Assembly: GCF_009739465.1 (NCBI RefSeq)
Contig: NZ_WHOM01000067.1
Span: forward strand, 186,001-250,000
From: Streptomyces apocyni
GTDB lineage: Bacteria; Actinomycetota; Actinomycetes; Streptomycetales; Streptomycetaceae
DNA: 64,000 nt
Direction of reading: 5' to 3'
Positions 1-8,594 of the stretch are shown piece after piece (the first letter of the stretch is position 1; each line of letters opens with the position of its first letter). The notes below the pieces were generated by a model that did no database searches, was not told the DNA's origin, and saw only the letters and a list, made by a program, of their open reading frames with translations. Both the position numbers and the translations under genes were made by a program.

Positions 1-1075
1 GGGTCGGGTGCAGCGTGTCGCTCGTGACGTACGCGATCATCGGGTCGATGAGTCCCCCGTCGACCTGCCGGGCGACCTCGGCGACCAGGTGTGCGCGGAT
101 GACGGCGCCGTCGGGCTCGTAGAGGTAGCGGCCTACGGGGCGGGGCTCGGGGTCGGGCAGCATCGCGGCCAGGGGCGCGTGGAGCGTCGCGCCGGTGGGC
201 AGGAGGGTGGCGCGCATCGAGGCGGGCTGCGGGGCTGGCGGTGGGGTGGGCTGGGGGGCAGGCTGCGGGGCGGTGCCGCTTCCGGACTCGCCTGTGGATT
301 CGCCCGTGGATTCGCCCGTGGATTCGCCCGTGGACTCGTCCCCGAACCAGAGCACCGCCTCCTTCACATCACCGCCGTCCGAGATCCACTCGGCCTCGAC
401 GTCCTCGGGGACCGCCTCGTGCGGGATGCCGGGGGCGATCTTCAGCGCGGCGTACGGGGCCTTGCGAGCGGCCTCCAAGGCCCAGGACAGGGGCGGGGAG
501 TACGCCTCGGGGTCGAAGACGCGGCCGCGTCCGCCCCGGCGCGCCGGGTCCACGAACACCGCGTCGTACCCCGCCGTGTCCACGTCGGCGACCTCCGCGC
601 AGCGCACCTCGATCAGCGCGTCCAGGCCGAGCGCCGCCGCGTTGGCGCGGGCCACCTCGCAGGTCAGCGGGGAGCGGTCCACGGCCAGTACGGAGATCCC
701 GGCGCGGGCCAGCGCGATCGCGTCGCCGCCGATGCCGCAGCACAGGTCCGCCACACTCCGTACGCCCAGGGCGTGGAAGCGCTCCGCGCGGTACGTCGCG
801 ACGGTGGTCCGGGTCGCCTGCTCGACACCGTTCGGGGTGAAGTACATCCGCCGCGCGTCGTCGACGCCGAACTTGGCGGCCGCCCGCTGCCGTAGCCGTG
901 CCTGGCCCAGCGCGGCGGAGACCAGCTCGGCCGGGTGGTCGCGGCGCAGCCGGGTGGCGAGCGCCAGCTCCTGGGCGGGGTCGTGGTCGCGCAGTTCGGC
1001 GAGCAGGGCCTGGCCCTCGTCGGTGCGCAGGGCGGCGAAGGCGGCCAGCTCGGGGTCGCGGTCGAGGTCGTTCAC
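1..1075 (-). CDS. Class I SAM-dependent methyltransferase (partial, 3' end outside window)
   Basis: The GTG at 1075 opens a reading frame with no stop before the window edge, so the C-terminus is missing. The N-terminal third is helical. A Rossmann methyltransferase core follows, with motif I read as VADLCCGIGGDAIALA, an acidic residue at the end of strand 2 (VLAVDRS) and VFVDPARRGGRGR in the motif IV position. This arrangement is typical of the THUMP-like/RsmD-like methyltransferases annotated in actinobacteria; the substrate cannot be told from sequence. A Pro/Gly-rich insert after the core carries five 12-bp repeats coding Gly-Glu-Ser-Thr, probably a disordered linker. It is divergent from the deacetylase gene, with 90 bp between the two starts. 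Confidence 0.8.
   Translation of the reverse strand, partial: MNDLDRDPELAAFAALRTDEGQALLAELRDHDPAQELALATRLRRDHPAELVSAALGQARLRQRAAAKFGVDDARRMYFTPNGVEQATRTTVATYRAERFHALGVRSVADLCCGIGGDAIALARAGISVLAVDRSPLTCEVARANAAALGLDALIEVRCAEVADVDTAGYDAVFVDPARRGGRGRVFDPEAYSPPLSWALEAARKAPYAALKIAPGIPHEAVPEDVEAEWISDGGDVKEAVLWFGDESTGESTGESTGESTGESGSGTAPQPAPQPTPPPAPQPASMRATLLPTGATLHAPLAAMLPDPEPRPVGRYLYEPDGAVIRAHLVAEVARQVDGGLIDPMIAYVTSDTLHPT
285..344. repeat. Five 12-bp tandem repeats inside the methyltransferase gene
   Basis: Units GACTCGCCTGTG, then three exact copies of GATTCGCCCGTG, then a diverged GACTCGTCCCCG. On the minus strand they encode a Gly-Glu-Ser-Thr ladder in frame. Because the period is a multiple of three, copy-number change would alter linker length without a frameshift. 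Confidence 0.9.
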
Positions 1076-1165
1076 CCGGCCATTGTCGGCCAGTCGGTGG
1101 ATCGTGCGCGCCCGGTGGTGGCGCCTGGCCGCCCGGGGCCCGGTGCGCTGACAGGATCCGACGCC

Positions 1166-2095
1166 ATGCGGACAGGACTAGTACGACAAAAGGAAAAGAT
1201 CGCCGGAAGTGGACGGCGGGGCACCCGGGTCCGAGCGGGCCTTGCCCTCCTCGCCGCGGCCGCCGTCGCGTCCGGCTGCTCCACCAGCGAGTCGGCGAAG
1301 CCCCCGGTCGAGCCCGCCCACGGCCAGCAGCAGGCGGAACAGGCCAAGGAACAGGCCAAGAAGCGCGCCGCCCAGCAGCGGGCCGCGAAGGTGGCCGCGG
1401 TCAAGCGCTGGGGCCTGGACAAAATGCCGCTGACGCCACCCAAGCCACCGGCCAAGAAGCCGAAGGTCAGTACCCGCCGAGGGTTCGAGGTCGCCGGGCA
1501 CGAGAACCTGCCGCCCGTCTTCACCACCATCCCGACCAAAGACAAGGTCGTCTTCCTGACGATCGACGATGGTGCCGAGAAGGACCCCGAGCTGCTCAGG
1601 ATGATGAGCGAGCTGGACATCCCGTACACCGCCTTCCTCAGTGACTACCTGGTGAAGGAGGACTACGGCTATTTCAAGAAGATGCAGGACCACGGCGTCG
1701 TCCTGAACAACCACACCCTCAACCACCGCTATCTGCCCGGGCTCTCGTACGCGCAGCAGAAGCGCGAGATCTGCGGGATGCAGGACGTCATCGAGAAGCG
1801 CTACGGCAAGCGGCCCGAGCTCTTCCGTCCGCCGTACGGCAACTACAACGGCGACACCCTGCGGGCGGCCAAGGCCTGCGGCATCAAGGCCGTGCCGCTG
1901 TGGAATGCCGAGGCCTTCGCGGACCGGATGGACTGGCGCGAGTGGGACCGTGATCTGCATCCCGGCGACATCATCCTCACCCACTTCCGGGGCAAGGGGG
2001 ACTGGAAGGGCAGCATGCCGGACATGATCCGCCAGATGATGAAGACGGTGACGGACAAGGGGTACGCGGTGGGCAGGCTGGAGGACTACCTCTGA
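1166..2095 (+). CDS. Polysaccharide deacetylase (NodB fold) lipoprotein
   Basis: 309 residues from the ATG at 1166. A basic N-terminus and hydrophobic stretch lead to lipobox VASG-C38, so the protein is probably anchored outside the membrane. A charged, coiled Gln/Ala/Lys segment (about 48-85) precedes the NodB domain. The domain has motif 1 TIDDG (D134 and D135; usually TFDDG), motif 2 HTLNH (metal histidines), motif 3 RPPYGNYN and late motif ILTH. It is expected to deacetylate a cell-wall glycan such as GlcNAc in peptidoglycan or a related polymer; the substrate is not readable. A longer in-frame extension upstream overlaps the divergent methyltransferase and has no export signal, so the later start was chosen. 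Confidence 0.88.
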   Translation: MRTGLVRQKEKIAGSGRRGTRVRAGLALLAAAAVASGCSTSESAKPPVEPAHGQQQAEQAKEQAKKRAAQQRAAKVAAVKRWGLDKMPLTPPKPPAKKPKVSTRRGFEVAGHENLPPVFTTIPTKDKVVFLTIDDGAEKDPELLRMMSELDIPYTAFLSDYLVKEDYGYFKKMQDHGVVLNNHTLNHRYLPGLSYAQQKREICGMQDVIEKRYGKRPELFRPPYGNYNGDTLRAAKACGIKAVPLWNAEAFADRMDWREWDRDLHPGDIILTHFRGKGDWKGSMPDMIRQMMKTVTDKGYAVGRLEDYL

Positions 2096-2205
2096 GCCAC
2101 CGAGACGGGTGCTGGGAGGGCCACTGGGGGCCACTGGAAGGGCCGCCGACAGGAGCGCTGGGAGGGGCGCCGGGAGAGTCCTCGCGACCCGGTCGAGTGG
2201 AGTCA

Positions 2206-2232
2206 TTGGCACTCCGCTTGACCGAGTGCTAA
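2206..2232. promoter_or_regulatory. CIRCE operator 1 (HrcA site) upstream of groES
   Basis: TTGGCACTC, 9-nt spacer, GAGTGCTAA. This differs from the canonical CIRCE (TTAGCACTC-N9-GAGTGCTAA) at one base. It overlaps the putative promoter, which fits repression by HrcA with release on heat shock. Confidence 0.95.
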
Positions 2233-2245
2233 TCGCGGTCATAGT
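2218..2245 (+). promoter_or_regulatory. Putative groES promoter
   Basis: TTGACC at 2218-2223 as -35 and CATAGT at 2240-2245 as -10, 16 bp apart. The -35 lies in the spacer of CIRCE 1 and CIRCE 2 begins 8 bp after the -10, so both operators would cover the start site. Not experimentally located here. Confidence 0.65.
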
Positions 2246-2252
2246 CTCAGGT

Positions 2253-2279
2253 CTGGCACTCCCCACCGGAGAGTGCCAA
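2253..2279. promoter_or_regulatory. CIRCE operator 2
   Basis: CTGGCACTC, 9-nt spacer, GAGTGCCAA. The half-sites keep the conserved core GCACTC/GAGTGC. It lies just downstream of the inferred transcription start, so bound HrcA could block the promoter or the early transcript. Confidence 0.9.
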
Positions 2280-2377
2280 CAGCGACGGGCAGGTCCGGCA
2301 CCCGCGACGACGGATCCACCTGGTCGCCACCCCAAAACAGTTAACCCCGTGAGATCTCCGAAGGGGGAGACCGGACC

Positions 2378-2686
2378 GTGACGACCACCAGCTCCAAGGT
2401 TGCCATCAAGCCGCTTGAGGACCGCATTGTGGTCCAGCCGCTCGACGCCGAGCAGACCACGGCCTCTGGCCTGGTTATTCCGGACACCGCGAAGGAGAAG
2501 CCCCAGGAGGGCGCAGTCCTGGCCGTGGGCCCGGGTCGCTTCGAGAACGGCGAGCGGCTGCCGCTCGACGTCAAGGTCGGCGACGTTGTGCTCTACAGCA
2601 AGTACGGCGGCACCGAGGTGAAGTACAACGGCGACGAGTACCTCGTCCTCTCGGCTCGCGACGTACTCGCGATCATCGAGAAGTAA
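2378..2686 (+). CDS. groES: Co-chaperonin GroES (Cpn10)
   Basis: 102 residues from the GTG at 2378, with an AGGGGGAGA ribosome site 8 nt upstream. Hallmarks are IKPLEDRIVVQ at the N-terminus, the mobile loop ending in SGLVIPDTA, and GDVVLYSKYGG before the C-terminal LAIIEK. It forms the heptameric lid of the GroEL folding chamber in the cytoplasm. It is the first gene of the CIRCE-controlled operon with groEL1 downstream, and a terminator-like hairpin lies between the two genes. Confidence 0.98.
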   Translation: MTTTSSKVAIKPLEDRIVVQPLDAEQTTASGLVIPDTAKEKPQEGAVLAVGPGRFENGERLPLDVKVGDVVLYSKYGGTEVKYNGDEYLVLSARDVLAIIEK

Positions 2687-2722
2687 GTCACCTGGGAGTC
2701 GATGAACTCCCGAAAGTTGTGT

Positions 2723-2786
2723 ACCGCGCCCCTGGCCCCCGTGAATTCAAAAATCGCCGGGTGGACAGGGGCGCGGTTTCTTTTTT
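2723..2786 (+). terminator. Terminator-like hairpin between groES and groEL1
   Basis: ACCGCGCCCCT (2723-2733) pairs perfectly with AGGGGCGCGGT (2767-2777) and is followed at once by TTTCTTTTTT-like sequence, a rare U-rich tract for this genome. It sits inside the operon 37 nt after the groES stop and 31 nt before groEL1, so partial termination would give more groES than groEL mRNA. Confidence 0.8.
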
Positions 2787-2807
2787 GAGAGGACTTGAGA
2801 CAGCTCC

Positions 2808-4433
2808 ATGGCGAAGATCCTGAAGTTCGACGAGGACGCCCGTCGCGCCCTTGAGCGCGGCGTCAACAAGCTGGCCGACACAGTGAAGGTGACGATCGGC
2901 CCCAAGGGCCGCAACGTCGTCATCGACAAGAAGTTCGGCGCCCCCACCATCACCAACGACGGCGTGACCATCGCCCGCGAGGTCGAGGTCGAGGACCCGT
3001 ACGAGAACCTCGGCGCCCAGCTGGTGAAGGAGGTGGCGACCAAGACCAACGACATCGCTGGTGACGGCACCACCACCGCCACCGTGCTCGCCCAGGCCCT
3101 GGTCCGCGAGGGTCTGCGGAACGTCGCCGCCGGCGCGTCCCCGGCCGCCCTGAAGAAGGGCATCGACGCCGCGGTCAAGGCCGTCTCCGACGAGCTGATC
3201 GCGACCGCCCGCCCGATCGACTCCAAGGCCGACATCGCCGCCGTCGCCGCGCTGTCCGCGCAGGACAAGCAGATCGGCGAGCTCATCGCCGAGGCGATGG
3301 ACAAGGTCGGCAAGGACGGTGTCATCACCGTCGAGGAGTCCAACACCTTCGGTGTGGAGCTCGACTTCACCGAGGGCATGGCCTTCGACAAGGGCTACCT
3401 GTCGCCGTACATGGTGACCGACCAGGAGCGTATGGAGGCCGTCCTCGACGACCCGTACATCCTGATCCACCAGGGCAAGATCTCCTCGATCCAGGACCTG
3501 CTGCCCCTGCTGGAGAAGGTCATCCAGGCCGGTGGCTCCAAGCCGCTGCTGATCATCGCCGAGGACGTCGAGGGCGAGGCGCTCTCCACCCTCGTCGTCA
3601 ACAAGATCCGCGGCACGTTCAACGCCGTGGCCGTCAAGGCCCCCGGCTTCGGCGACCGCCGCAAGGCGATGCTCGGCGACATGGCCGCCCTCACCGGCGC
3701 CACGGTCATCGCCGAAGAGGTCGGCCTCAAGCTGGACCAGGCCGGTCTTGACGTGCTGGGCACCGCCCGCCGCGTCACCATCACCAAGGACGACACCACG
3801 ATCGTGGACGGCGGCGGCAACGCCGAGGACGTCCAGGGCCGCATCGGCCAGATCAAGGCCGAGATCGAGACCACGGACTCCGACTGGGACCGCGAGAAGC
3901 TCCAGGAGCGCCTCGCGAAGCTGGCCGGTGGCGTGTGCGTGATCCGCGTCGGTGCCGCCACCGAGGTGGAGCTCAAGGAGAAGAAGCACCGTCTGGAGGA
4001 CGCCATCTCCGCGACCCGCGCCGCGGTCGAGGAGGGCATCGTCTCCGGTGGTGGCTCCGCTCTGGTGCACGCCGTCAAGGTGCTCGAGGGCAACCTCGGC
4101 AAGGAGGGTGACGAGGCCACCGGTGTCGCCGTCGTCCGCCGCGCCGCCGTCGAGCCGCTGCGCTGGATCGCCGAGAACGCCGGCCTTGAGGGCTACGTCA
4201 TCACCGCCAAGGTCGCCGAGCTCGACAAGGGCAACGGCTTCAACGCCGCCACCGGTGAGTACGGCGACCTGGTGAAGGCCGGTGTCATCGACCCGGTCAA
4301 GGTCACCCGCTCCGCCCTGGAGAACGCCGCGTCGATCGCCTCGCTGCTGCTCACGACCGAGACCCTGGTCGTCGAGAAGCCCGCGGACGAGGACGAGGCC
4401 GCCGGTGGCCACGGTCACGGCCACGCGCACTGA
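2808..4433 (+). CDS. groEL1: Chaperonin GroEL1 (Cpn60, His-rich tail)
   Basis: 541 residues. Complete group I chaperonin with VTIGPKGRNVV near the N-terminus, the nucleotide motif GDGTTTATVLA and C-terminal ALENAASIASLLLTTE. The tail ends in Gly-His repeats (GGHGHGHAH) instead of the GGM repeats of the canonical paralogue. Actinobacteria usually carry two groEL genes, and the copy linked to groES has such a histidine tail, so this is GroEL1. It folds proteins in the cytoplasm with GroES. Expression is expected to follow the two CIRCE sites upstream. Confidence 0.97.
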   Translation: MAKILKFDEDARRALERGVNKLADTVKVTIGPKGRNVVIDKKFGAPTITNDGVTIAREVEVEDPYENLGAQLVKEVATKTNDIAGDGTTTATVLAQALVREGLRNVAAGASPAALKKGIDAAVKAVSDELIATARPIDSKADIAAVAALSAQDKQIGELIAEAMDKVGKDGVITVEESNTFGVELDFTEGMAFDKGYLSPYMVTDQERMEAVLDDPYILIHQGKISSIQDLLPLLEKVIQAGGSKPLLIIAEDVEGEALSTLVVNKIRGTFNAVAVKAPGFGDRRKAMLGDMAALTGATVIAEEVGLKLDQAGLDVLGTARRVTITKDDTTIVDGGGNAEDVQGRIGQIKAEIETTDSDWDREKLQERLAKLAGGVCVIRVGAATEVELKEKKHRLEDAISATRAAVEEGIVSGGGSALVHAVKVLEGNLGKEGDEATGVAVVRRAAVEPLRWIAENAGLEGYVITAKVAELDKGNGFNAATGEYGDLVKAGVIDPVKVTRSALENAASIASLLLTTETLVVEKPADEDEAAGGHGHGHAH

Positions 4434-4505
4434 CCCAGCGCGCACCGACCCAGCGTGCTCTGACTGAGCCGAGCCGCTGAGCCGAGCCGCTGAGCCGAGC
4501 TGACG

Positions 4506-4540
4506 AAGGCCCGGCACCCCGTCGCGGGGTGCCGGGCCTT
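4506..4540. terminator. Bidirectional terminator between groEL1 and the SDR gene
   Basis: Perfect 16-bp stem AAGGCCCGGCACCCCG / CGGGGTGCCGGGCCTT with a TCG loop. It lies between convergent genes, so it can serve both strands. A short array of GAGCCGAGCCGCT-type repeats fills 4467-4503 just before it. Confidence 0.93.
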
Positions 4541-4549
4541 CGCGCTGCG

Positions 4550-5323
4550 CTACTTCGGTCCGTACTTGCGGCCGGTACGGGAACTCAGCCCACCGAGCAG
4601 AGCGCGCGGGGTCACCTTCACCACGCCCATCATCGCCTTGTACCGCGGGTCGGGGATCGACACCGACTTACCGCGCGCCAGGTCCGCCAGCGCGGCGCTC
4701 ACCAGTTTGTCCGCGTCCAGCCACAGCCAGCCCGGGATGTTGTCCGTGCCCATCCCGGCCCGCTGGTGGAACTCCGTCCGCACGAACCCGGGACACAGCG
4801 CCATCAGCCGCACCCCCGAACCCGCCAGGTCCTTCGCCGCGCCCTGCGTGAACTGCACGACCCACGCCTTCGACGCGCCATAGGTCCCGCGCGGTACGAA
4901 CGCAGCGACCGAGGCGACGTTGACGACACCGCCGCGCCCACGCTCCCGCATCGACTCGGCGGCCGCCGAGGTCAGCCGGAGCACCGCCTCGCAGTGCACC
5001 TTCAGCATCGTGAGCTCGTCGGCCATCGAGACCTCGAGATAACGGCCCTTGTTGCCGAAGCCCGCGTTGTTGACGAGCAGGTCGACCGGGTCCCTGCGGT
5101 CACCAAGCCGGGCCTCGACCGCCGCGATGCCGTCGTCGGTCGACAGGTCGGCGGTCAGCACCTCGGCCTCGATGCCGTGCCGGTCGTGCAGTTCGGTCGC
5201 CTGCTCCTGGAGCCGTTTGGTGTCGCGGGCGACCAGCACCAGGTTGTGACCATCCGCGGCGAGACGCCGCGCGAAAGCGGCGCCGATGCCTGCGGTCGAT
5301 CCGGTAATCAGAGCCGTAGTCAT
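4550..5323 (-). CDS. Short-chain dehydrogenase/reductase
   Basis: 257 residues. Classical SDR: cofactor motif TGSTAGIG at residues 7-14, ARD after strand 2 (suggesting NADPH preference), NNAG, catalytic Ser in VNVASVAAF and YGASK. The C-terminal part (PRYKAMMGVVKVTPRALLGG) resembles the DltE/YqjQ-type SDRs. The substrate is unknown. It starts 32 nt downstream of the multicopper oxidase stop on the same strand, so the two are probably co-transcribed. Confidence 0.88.
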   Translation of the reverse strand: MTTALITGSTAGIGAAFARRLAADGHNLVLVARDTKRLQEQATELHDRHGIEAEVLTADLSTDDGIAAVEARLGDRRDPVDLLVNNAGFGNKGRYLEVSMADELTMLKVHCEAVLRLTSAAAESMRERGRGGVVNVASVAAFVPRGTYGASKAWVVQFTQGAAKDLAGSGVRLMALCPGFVRTEFHQRAGMGTDNIPGWLWLDADKLVSAALADLARGKSVSIPDPRYKAMMGVVKVTPRALLGGLSSRTGRKYGPK

Positions 5324-5355
5324 GGCCCAAGGCTAGAGCCTGTCCGGTGGCACGC

Positions 5356-6915
5356 TCAGTGCTGGTGACGCCCCGGCGGCGGCGTCCCCGCCTGCTGTCC
5401 CTTCTCGACCACCACGAACTGACCCATCATGCCCAGATCTTCGTGGTACAGAAGATGGCAGTGGTACATGTACGGGACATCCGGGTCAGGTGGCCCGTCG
5501 AACCGCATCGCCAGCTTCACCGTCGAGCCGTCCGGTATGAAGACCGTGTCCTTGGCGCCGCGCAGTTCGGGCGGCGGCGCCTGGCCGTCCATCTCCAGTA
5601 CCCGGAACTGCACGTCGTGCACATGGAAGTTGTGCGCCATGCCGTTGCCGTTGCGTACCGTCCAGACCTCCTCGGTGCCCCGGGTAACGACCTCGTCGAT
5701 CCGGCCCATGTCCATTTTCCGGCCGTTGATCCCGGACAGCTTCAGGTCGAAGTGCCGCCCGCGCGCGGGGTCCTTGCCTTCGGGGATCTCCAGCTCACCC
5801 AGCATGTCGGGGAGTTCGGGGGAAGGGCGCAGGGTGTCACCCGCCCGCAGTTGAAGAATGTCGAAGGAGTCGTCACCACCACCGAAGCGCGTGTTGAAGG
5901 CGTCGCCGAGCCGCTGAGGGAAGCTCCGCAGCACGGTCTTCTCGCCCGGCTCCATCCGCACCACGACCTCGGCCCGCTCACCGGGTGACAGCCGCAGATG
6001 GCCGCCCATCCGCACCGGCGCCTCCAGCAGCCCGCCGTCGGTGCCGATCAGCGCGAACTGCCTGCTGTCGGAGAACCCGAAGGCGTAGGTGCGCGCGGTC
6101 GAGGCGTTGAGCAACCGCAGCCGCACCAGCTCGTCGCCGACTTCCTGGTACGGGGCGAGCGTGCCGTTGACCAGCGTCTGGTCGCCGAGGAAGCCGAGGC
6201 TCCGCATCATTCCGCGACCGTGGTCGAACTTGGCGCCGTCGAACTTCGTGTCCTGCACGATGACGGGTATGTCGTCGACGCCGTACGTCCCGGGCAGTGG
6301 CAGCCGCGCGGACTTCTCGTCGTCCAGGAGGAACATCCCGGCCAGCCCACGCTGAACGTGCTTCTCCGTGGCACCGTGCGGGTGCGGGTGGTACCAGAGC
6401 GTCGCGGCGGGCTGGTCGACCTTCCAGTCGGGGGTCCAGGTGCCGCCCGGTCGCACCATCTGGTGCGGGCCGCCGTCCATCTTCGCGGGCAGGTGCATCC
6501 CGTGCCAGTGCACGGTGGACGCCTCGTCCAGGCCGTTGGCTATCCGTACCTTGACCTTCTCGCCGCGCTCGGCGCGCAGCGTCGGCCCGAGATAGCTGCC
6601 GTTGAATCCCCAGGTCGGGGTCTGCTGACCGTCCTTGAACTCGGTCTCGCCCGCCTGCATCCGCAGGTCGAAGACCCGCGTACCGTCCTGCTCCACCGTG
6701 GAGTCGGCGAGCGGGGGTATGGCCAGCTCGTTGCGGAAGGAGACCTTGCCCACCGTGCTGACGTCGGCGCTCGTCCACAGCCAGGCGACGCCACCGCCGA
6801 GCGCGGCGATCAGCACGCCGACGACCACGCCGAGCGTGATCAGCACCCGCTTGAGCCTGCCCGGCTTGCCGCGCCTCTCGCCTCTTCCGCTCCCCGTCTC
6901 CTTCATGCCCTTCAC
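5356..6915 (-). CDS. Multicopper oxidase (CueO/bilirubin-oxidase type), membrane-anchored or secreted
   Basis: 519 residues. A basic N-terminus is followed by one hydrophobic segment (about 25-48), either an uncleaved anchor or a signal peptide without twin arginine. Three cupredoxin domains carry all four copper-binding motifs: HWHGMH, HPHPHG, HNFHVHDVQF and YHCHLLYHEDLGMMGQF. The last contains the type 1 copper Cys, His and axial Met. It would oxidise Cu(I), phenols or related substrates with reduction of oxygen to water, and copper detoxification is a reasonable guess. An ATG three codons later is an alternative start. It is divergent from the LysR gene, which may regulate it. Confidence 0.9.
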   Translation of the reverse strand: MKGMKETGSGRGERRGKPGRLKRVLITLGVVVGVLIAALGGGVAWLWTSADVSTVGKVSFRNELAIPPLADSTVEQDGTRVFDLRMQAGETEFKDGQQTPTWGFNGSYLGPTLRAERGEKVKVRIANGLDEASTVHWHGMHLPAKMDGGPHQMVRPGGTWTPDWKVDQPAATLWYHPHPHGATEKHVQRGLAGMFLLDDEKSARLPLPGTYGVDDIPVIVQDTKFDGAKFDHGRGMMRSLGFLGDQTLVNGTLAPYQEVGDELVRLRLLNASTARTYAFGFSDSRQFALIGTDGGLLEAPVRMGGHLRLSPGERAEVVVRMEPGEKTVLRSFPQRLGDAFNTRFGGGDDSFDILQLRAGDTLRPSPELPDMLGELEIPEGKDPARGRHFDLKLSGINGRKMDMGRIDEVVTRGTEEVWTVRNGNGMAHNFHVHDVQFRVLEMDGQAPPPELRGAKDTVFIPDGSTVKLAMRFDGPPDPDVPYMYHCHLLYHEDLGMMGQFVVVEKGQQAGTPPPGRHQH

Positions 6916-7064
6916 GATTCCGCGTCAGGACGCGGCGCAGTATCGGGAAGCGCCCTGAACCGACCCCGGCGCGACCCTGAGCAGACCCTGAGCGCGACCC
7001 CCGAGATGGCAAAGGTTCAGTGCCGTATTCGCGCTGCTCCCCAAGCCTCGCTTATGCTCGACGC

Positions 7065-7961
7065 ATGATCGAGGCCCGCCATCTCCGTGTGCTGCGCGCC
7101 GTGGCCGCTACCGGCTCCTTTTCCGCCGCCGCCCGCGAACTGGGCTGCACCCAGCCCGCGGTGAGCCAGCAGATGAAGGCCCTTGAGCACTCGACCGGCA
7201 CGCCGCTGCTGATCCGTACGGGCCGCGAGATGCGCCTGACGCAGGCCGGTGAAGCGCTCGTCCGGCACGCCGCGGGCATCCTCGCCGGACTGACCGCGGC
7301 CGAGGAAGAGGTCGCCGCGATCGCCGGGCTGCGCGCGGGCCGGGTGCGCCTGGTCTCCTTCCCCAGCGGCAGCTCGACCCTGGTTCCCACGGCGCTCGCC
7401 GCGCTGCGCGCCGCGCACCCGGGCACGCGGGTCTCCCTGGTGGAGGCCGAGCCCCCGCGCTCGGTCGAGATGCTGCGTGAGGGGGACTGCGATGTGGCTC
7501 TCGCCTTCCGGTACGAGGGGGCGAGCGCCGCGGACGACTGGAGCGATCTGGTCGTACGGCCGCTCCTCGCCGACCGGCTGGTCGGGCTGGTCCCCGAGGG
7601 GCACCGGCTCGCCGACGCGGCGACGGTCGCCATGGGGGACTTCGCCGACGAGCCGTGGATCGCGGGCTGCCCGCGCTGCCGCAAGCAGTTGGTGGAGGTC
7701 TGCGAGGGTGCGGGCTTTGTCCCGCGTATCGACTTCGCCACCGACGACTACCCCGCGGTGATCGGCCTGGTCGGCGCCGGTCTCGGGGTGGCGGTACTGC
7801 CGGAGCTGGCCCTGGAGTCGGTACGGCCCAAGGGCGCCCGCGCGGTGACGGTGGAGCCCGCGGTGCGGCGCGAGATCGTCGCGCTCACACTCCCCGACCT
7901 GGCCCAGGTGCCCGCTGTGGTGGCCACACTCGACCGGCTGGCGGGCGCGGCGGCCCGCTGA
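7065..7961 (+). CDS. LysR-family transcriptional regulator
   Basis: 298 residues from the ATG at 7065 (MIEARHLRVLRAV). The winged helix-turn-helix spans about residues 5-60 (GSFSAAARELGCTQPAVSQQ) and a type 2 periplasmic-fold effector domain follows. A CPRCRK segment near residue 205 has two cysteines two residues apart, unusual in the effector domain. TATGCT at 7053-7058 lies 6 nt before the ATG and no Shine-Dalgarno is visible, so the mRNA may be leaderless. Members of the family usually control the divergent neighbour, here the multicopper oxidase/SDR pair. Confidence 0.92.
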   Translation: MIEARHLRVLRAVAATGSFSAAARELGCTQPAVSQQMKALEHSTGTPLLIRTGREMRLTQAGEALVRHAAGILAGLTAAEEEVAAIAGLRAGRVRLVSFPSGSSTLVPTALAALRAAHPGTRVSLVEAEPPRSVEMLREGDCDVALAFRYEGASAADDWSDLVVRPLLADRLVGLVPEGHRLADAATVAMGDFADEPWIAGCPRCRKQLVEVCEGAGFVPRIDFATDDYPAVIGLVGAGLGVAVLPELALESVRPKGARAVTVEPAVRREIVALTLPDLAQVPAVVATLDRLAGAAAR

Positions 7962-8038
7962 AGGGCCCGTCGGCTACAGGGCTGAAGGGCTCGTCGGCTA
8001 CAGAAACGTTCCTCCGTGTGCCGTCGCTTCGGGAGAGG

Positions 8039-8368
8039 TCAGTGCCCCGGCGCACTCGCCGCCGAAGCGGTGGACGCCGTGACCAGACGGTGCCGGGCGC
8101 GTCCCATGAGTTCTTCGCGTTCGTCTTCGGTGAGTCCACCCCAGACTCCGTACGGTTCGCGTACCGCCAGCGCGTGAGCGGCGCACTCCGCGCGAACCGG
8201 GCATCTCATACAGACCTCTTTGGCCGAGGTCTCGCGGGCGCTGCGCGCCGCGCCCCGCTCGCCCTCCGGGTGAAAGAAGAGCGAGCTGTCGACCCCGCGG
8301 CAGGCGGCCAGGAGCTGCCAGTCCCACAGGTCTGCGTTTGGTCCGGGAAGGCGGGAGAAATCTGCCAT
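8039..8368 (-). CDS. whiD: WhiB-like Fe-S developmental regulator WhiD
   Basis: 109 residues starting MADFSRLPGPNADLW. It has AGGGGA 6 nt upstream of the ATG; a longer frame back to 8422 has no such site. Four cysteines, C23, C53, C56 and C62, ligate a 4Fe-4S cluster, followed by the GVWGG turn and a basic tail. The cysteine numbering matches WhiD of S. coelicolor as I remember it. WhiD partners the principal sigma factor and is needed for late sporulation stages. Its position divergent from bldM fits. A serine/alanine-rich C-terminus is species-variable. Confidence 0.95.
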   Translation of the reverse strand: MADFSRLPGPNADLWDWQLLAACRGVDSSLFFHPEGERGAARSARETSAKEVCMRCPVRAECAAHALAVREPYGVWGGLTEDEREELMGRARHRLVTASTASAASAPGH

Positions 8369-8419
8369 TGCGTGTCCCCTTGCAACCGTGGTGGGCGGGT
8401 TCAGTGCCTCATGACCGTA

Positions 8420-8440
8420 CATCTACTGTCCTAGTAGATG
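8420..8440. promoter_or_regulatory. Inverted repeat upstream of whiD (candidate operator)
   Basis: CATCTACT, GTCCT spacer, AGTAGATG: perfect 8-bp arms centred about 62 bp upstream of the whiD start codon. Size and position suit a dimeric regulator. No known consensus was matched with certainty. Confidence 0.5.
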
Positions 8441-8594
8441 AAAATATGATCCATGGTGAATCTAGCTAGAGACACCTACGAAAGGGAAGAAAATCCGCTA
8501 AATGGGGCATCGAGTCCGGTGAACCTTCGGTGACCTGCGACGCCCGTCCCGTGTCTGGGCCCTCACGTAGAGTGTCGAAGGGGGTCAGCGGACC

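Noticed and set aside
2688..4517. Antisense open frame of about 600 codons opposite groEL1
   Set aside because: A typical shadow of a GC-rich gene: composition is Gly/Val/Asp/Leu without family features, and groEL1 on the other strand is certain.
5333..5350. CTAG followed by AGCCTGTCCGGTGG between the oxidase and SDR genes, resembling one end of the MITE at 9395
   Set aside because: Only about 11 of 14 bases match, no opposite end was found, and the 32-bp gap leaves no room for an element.
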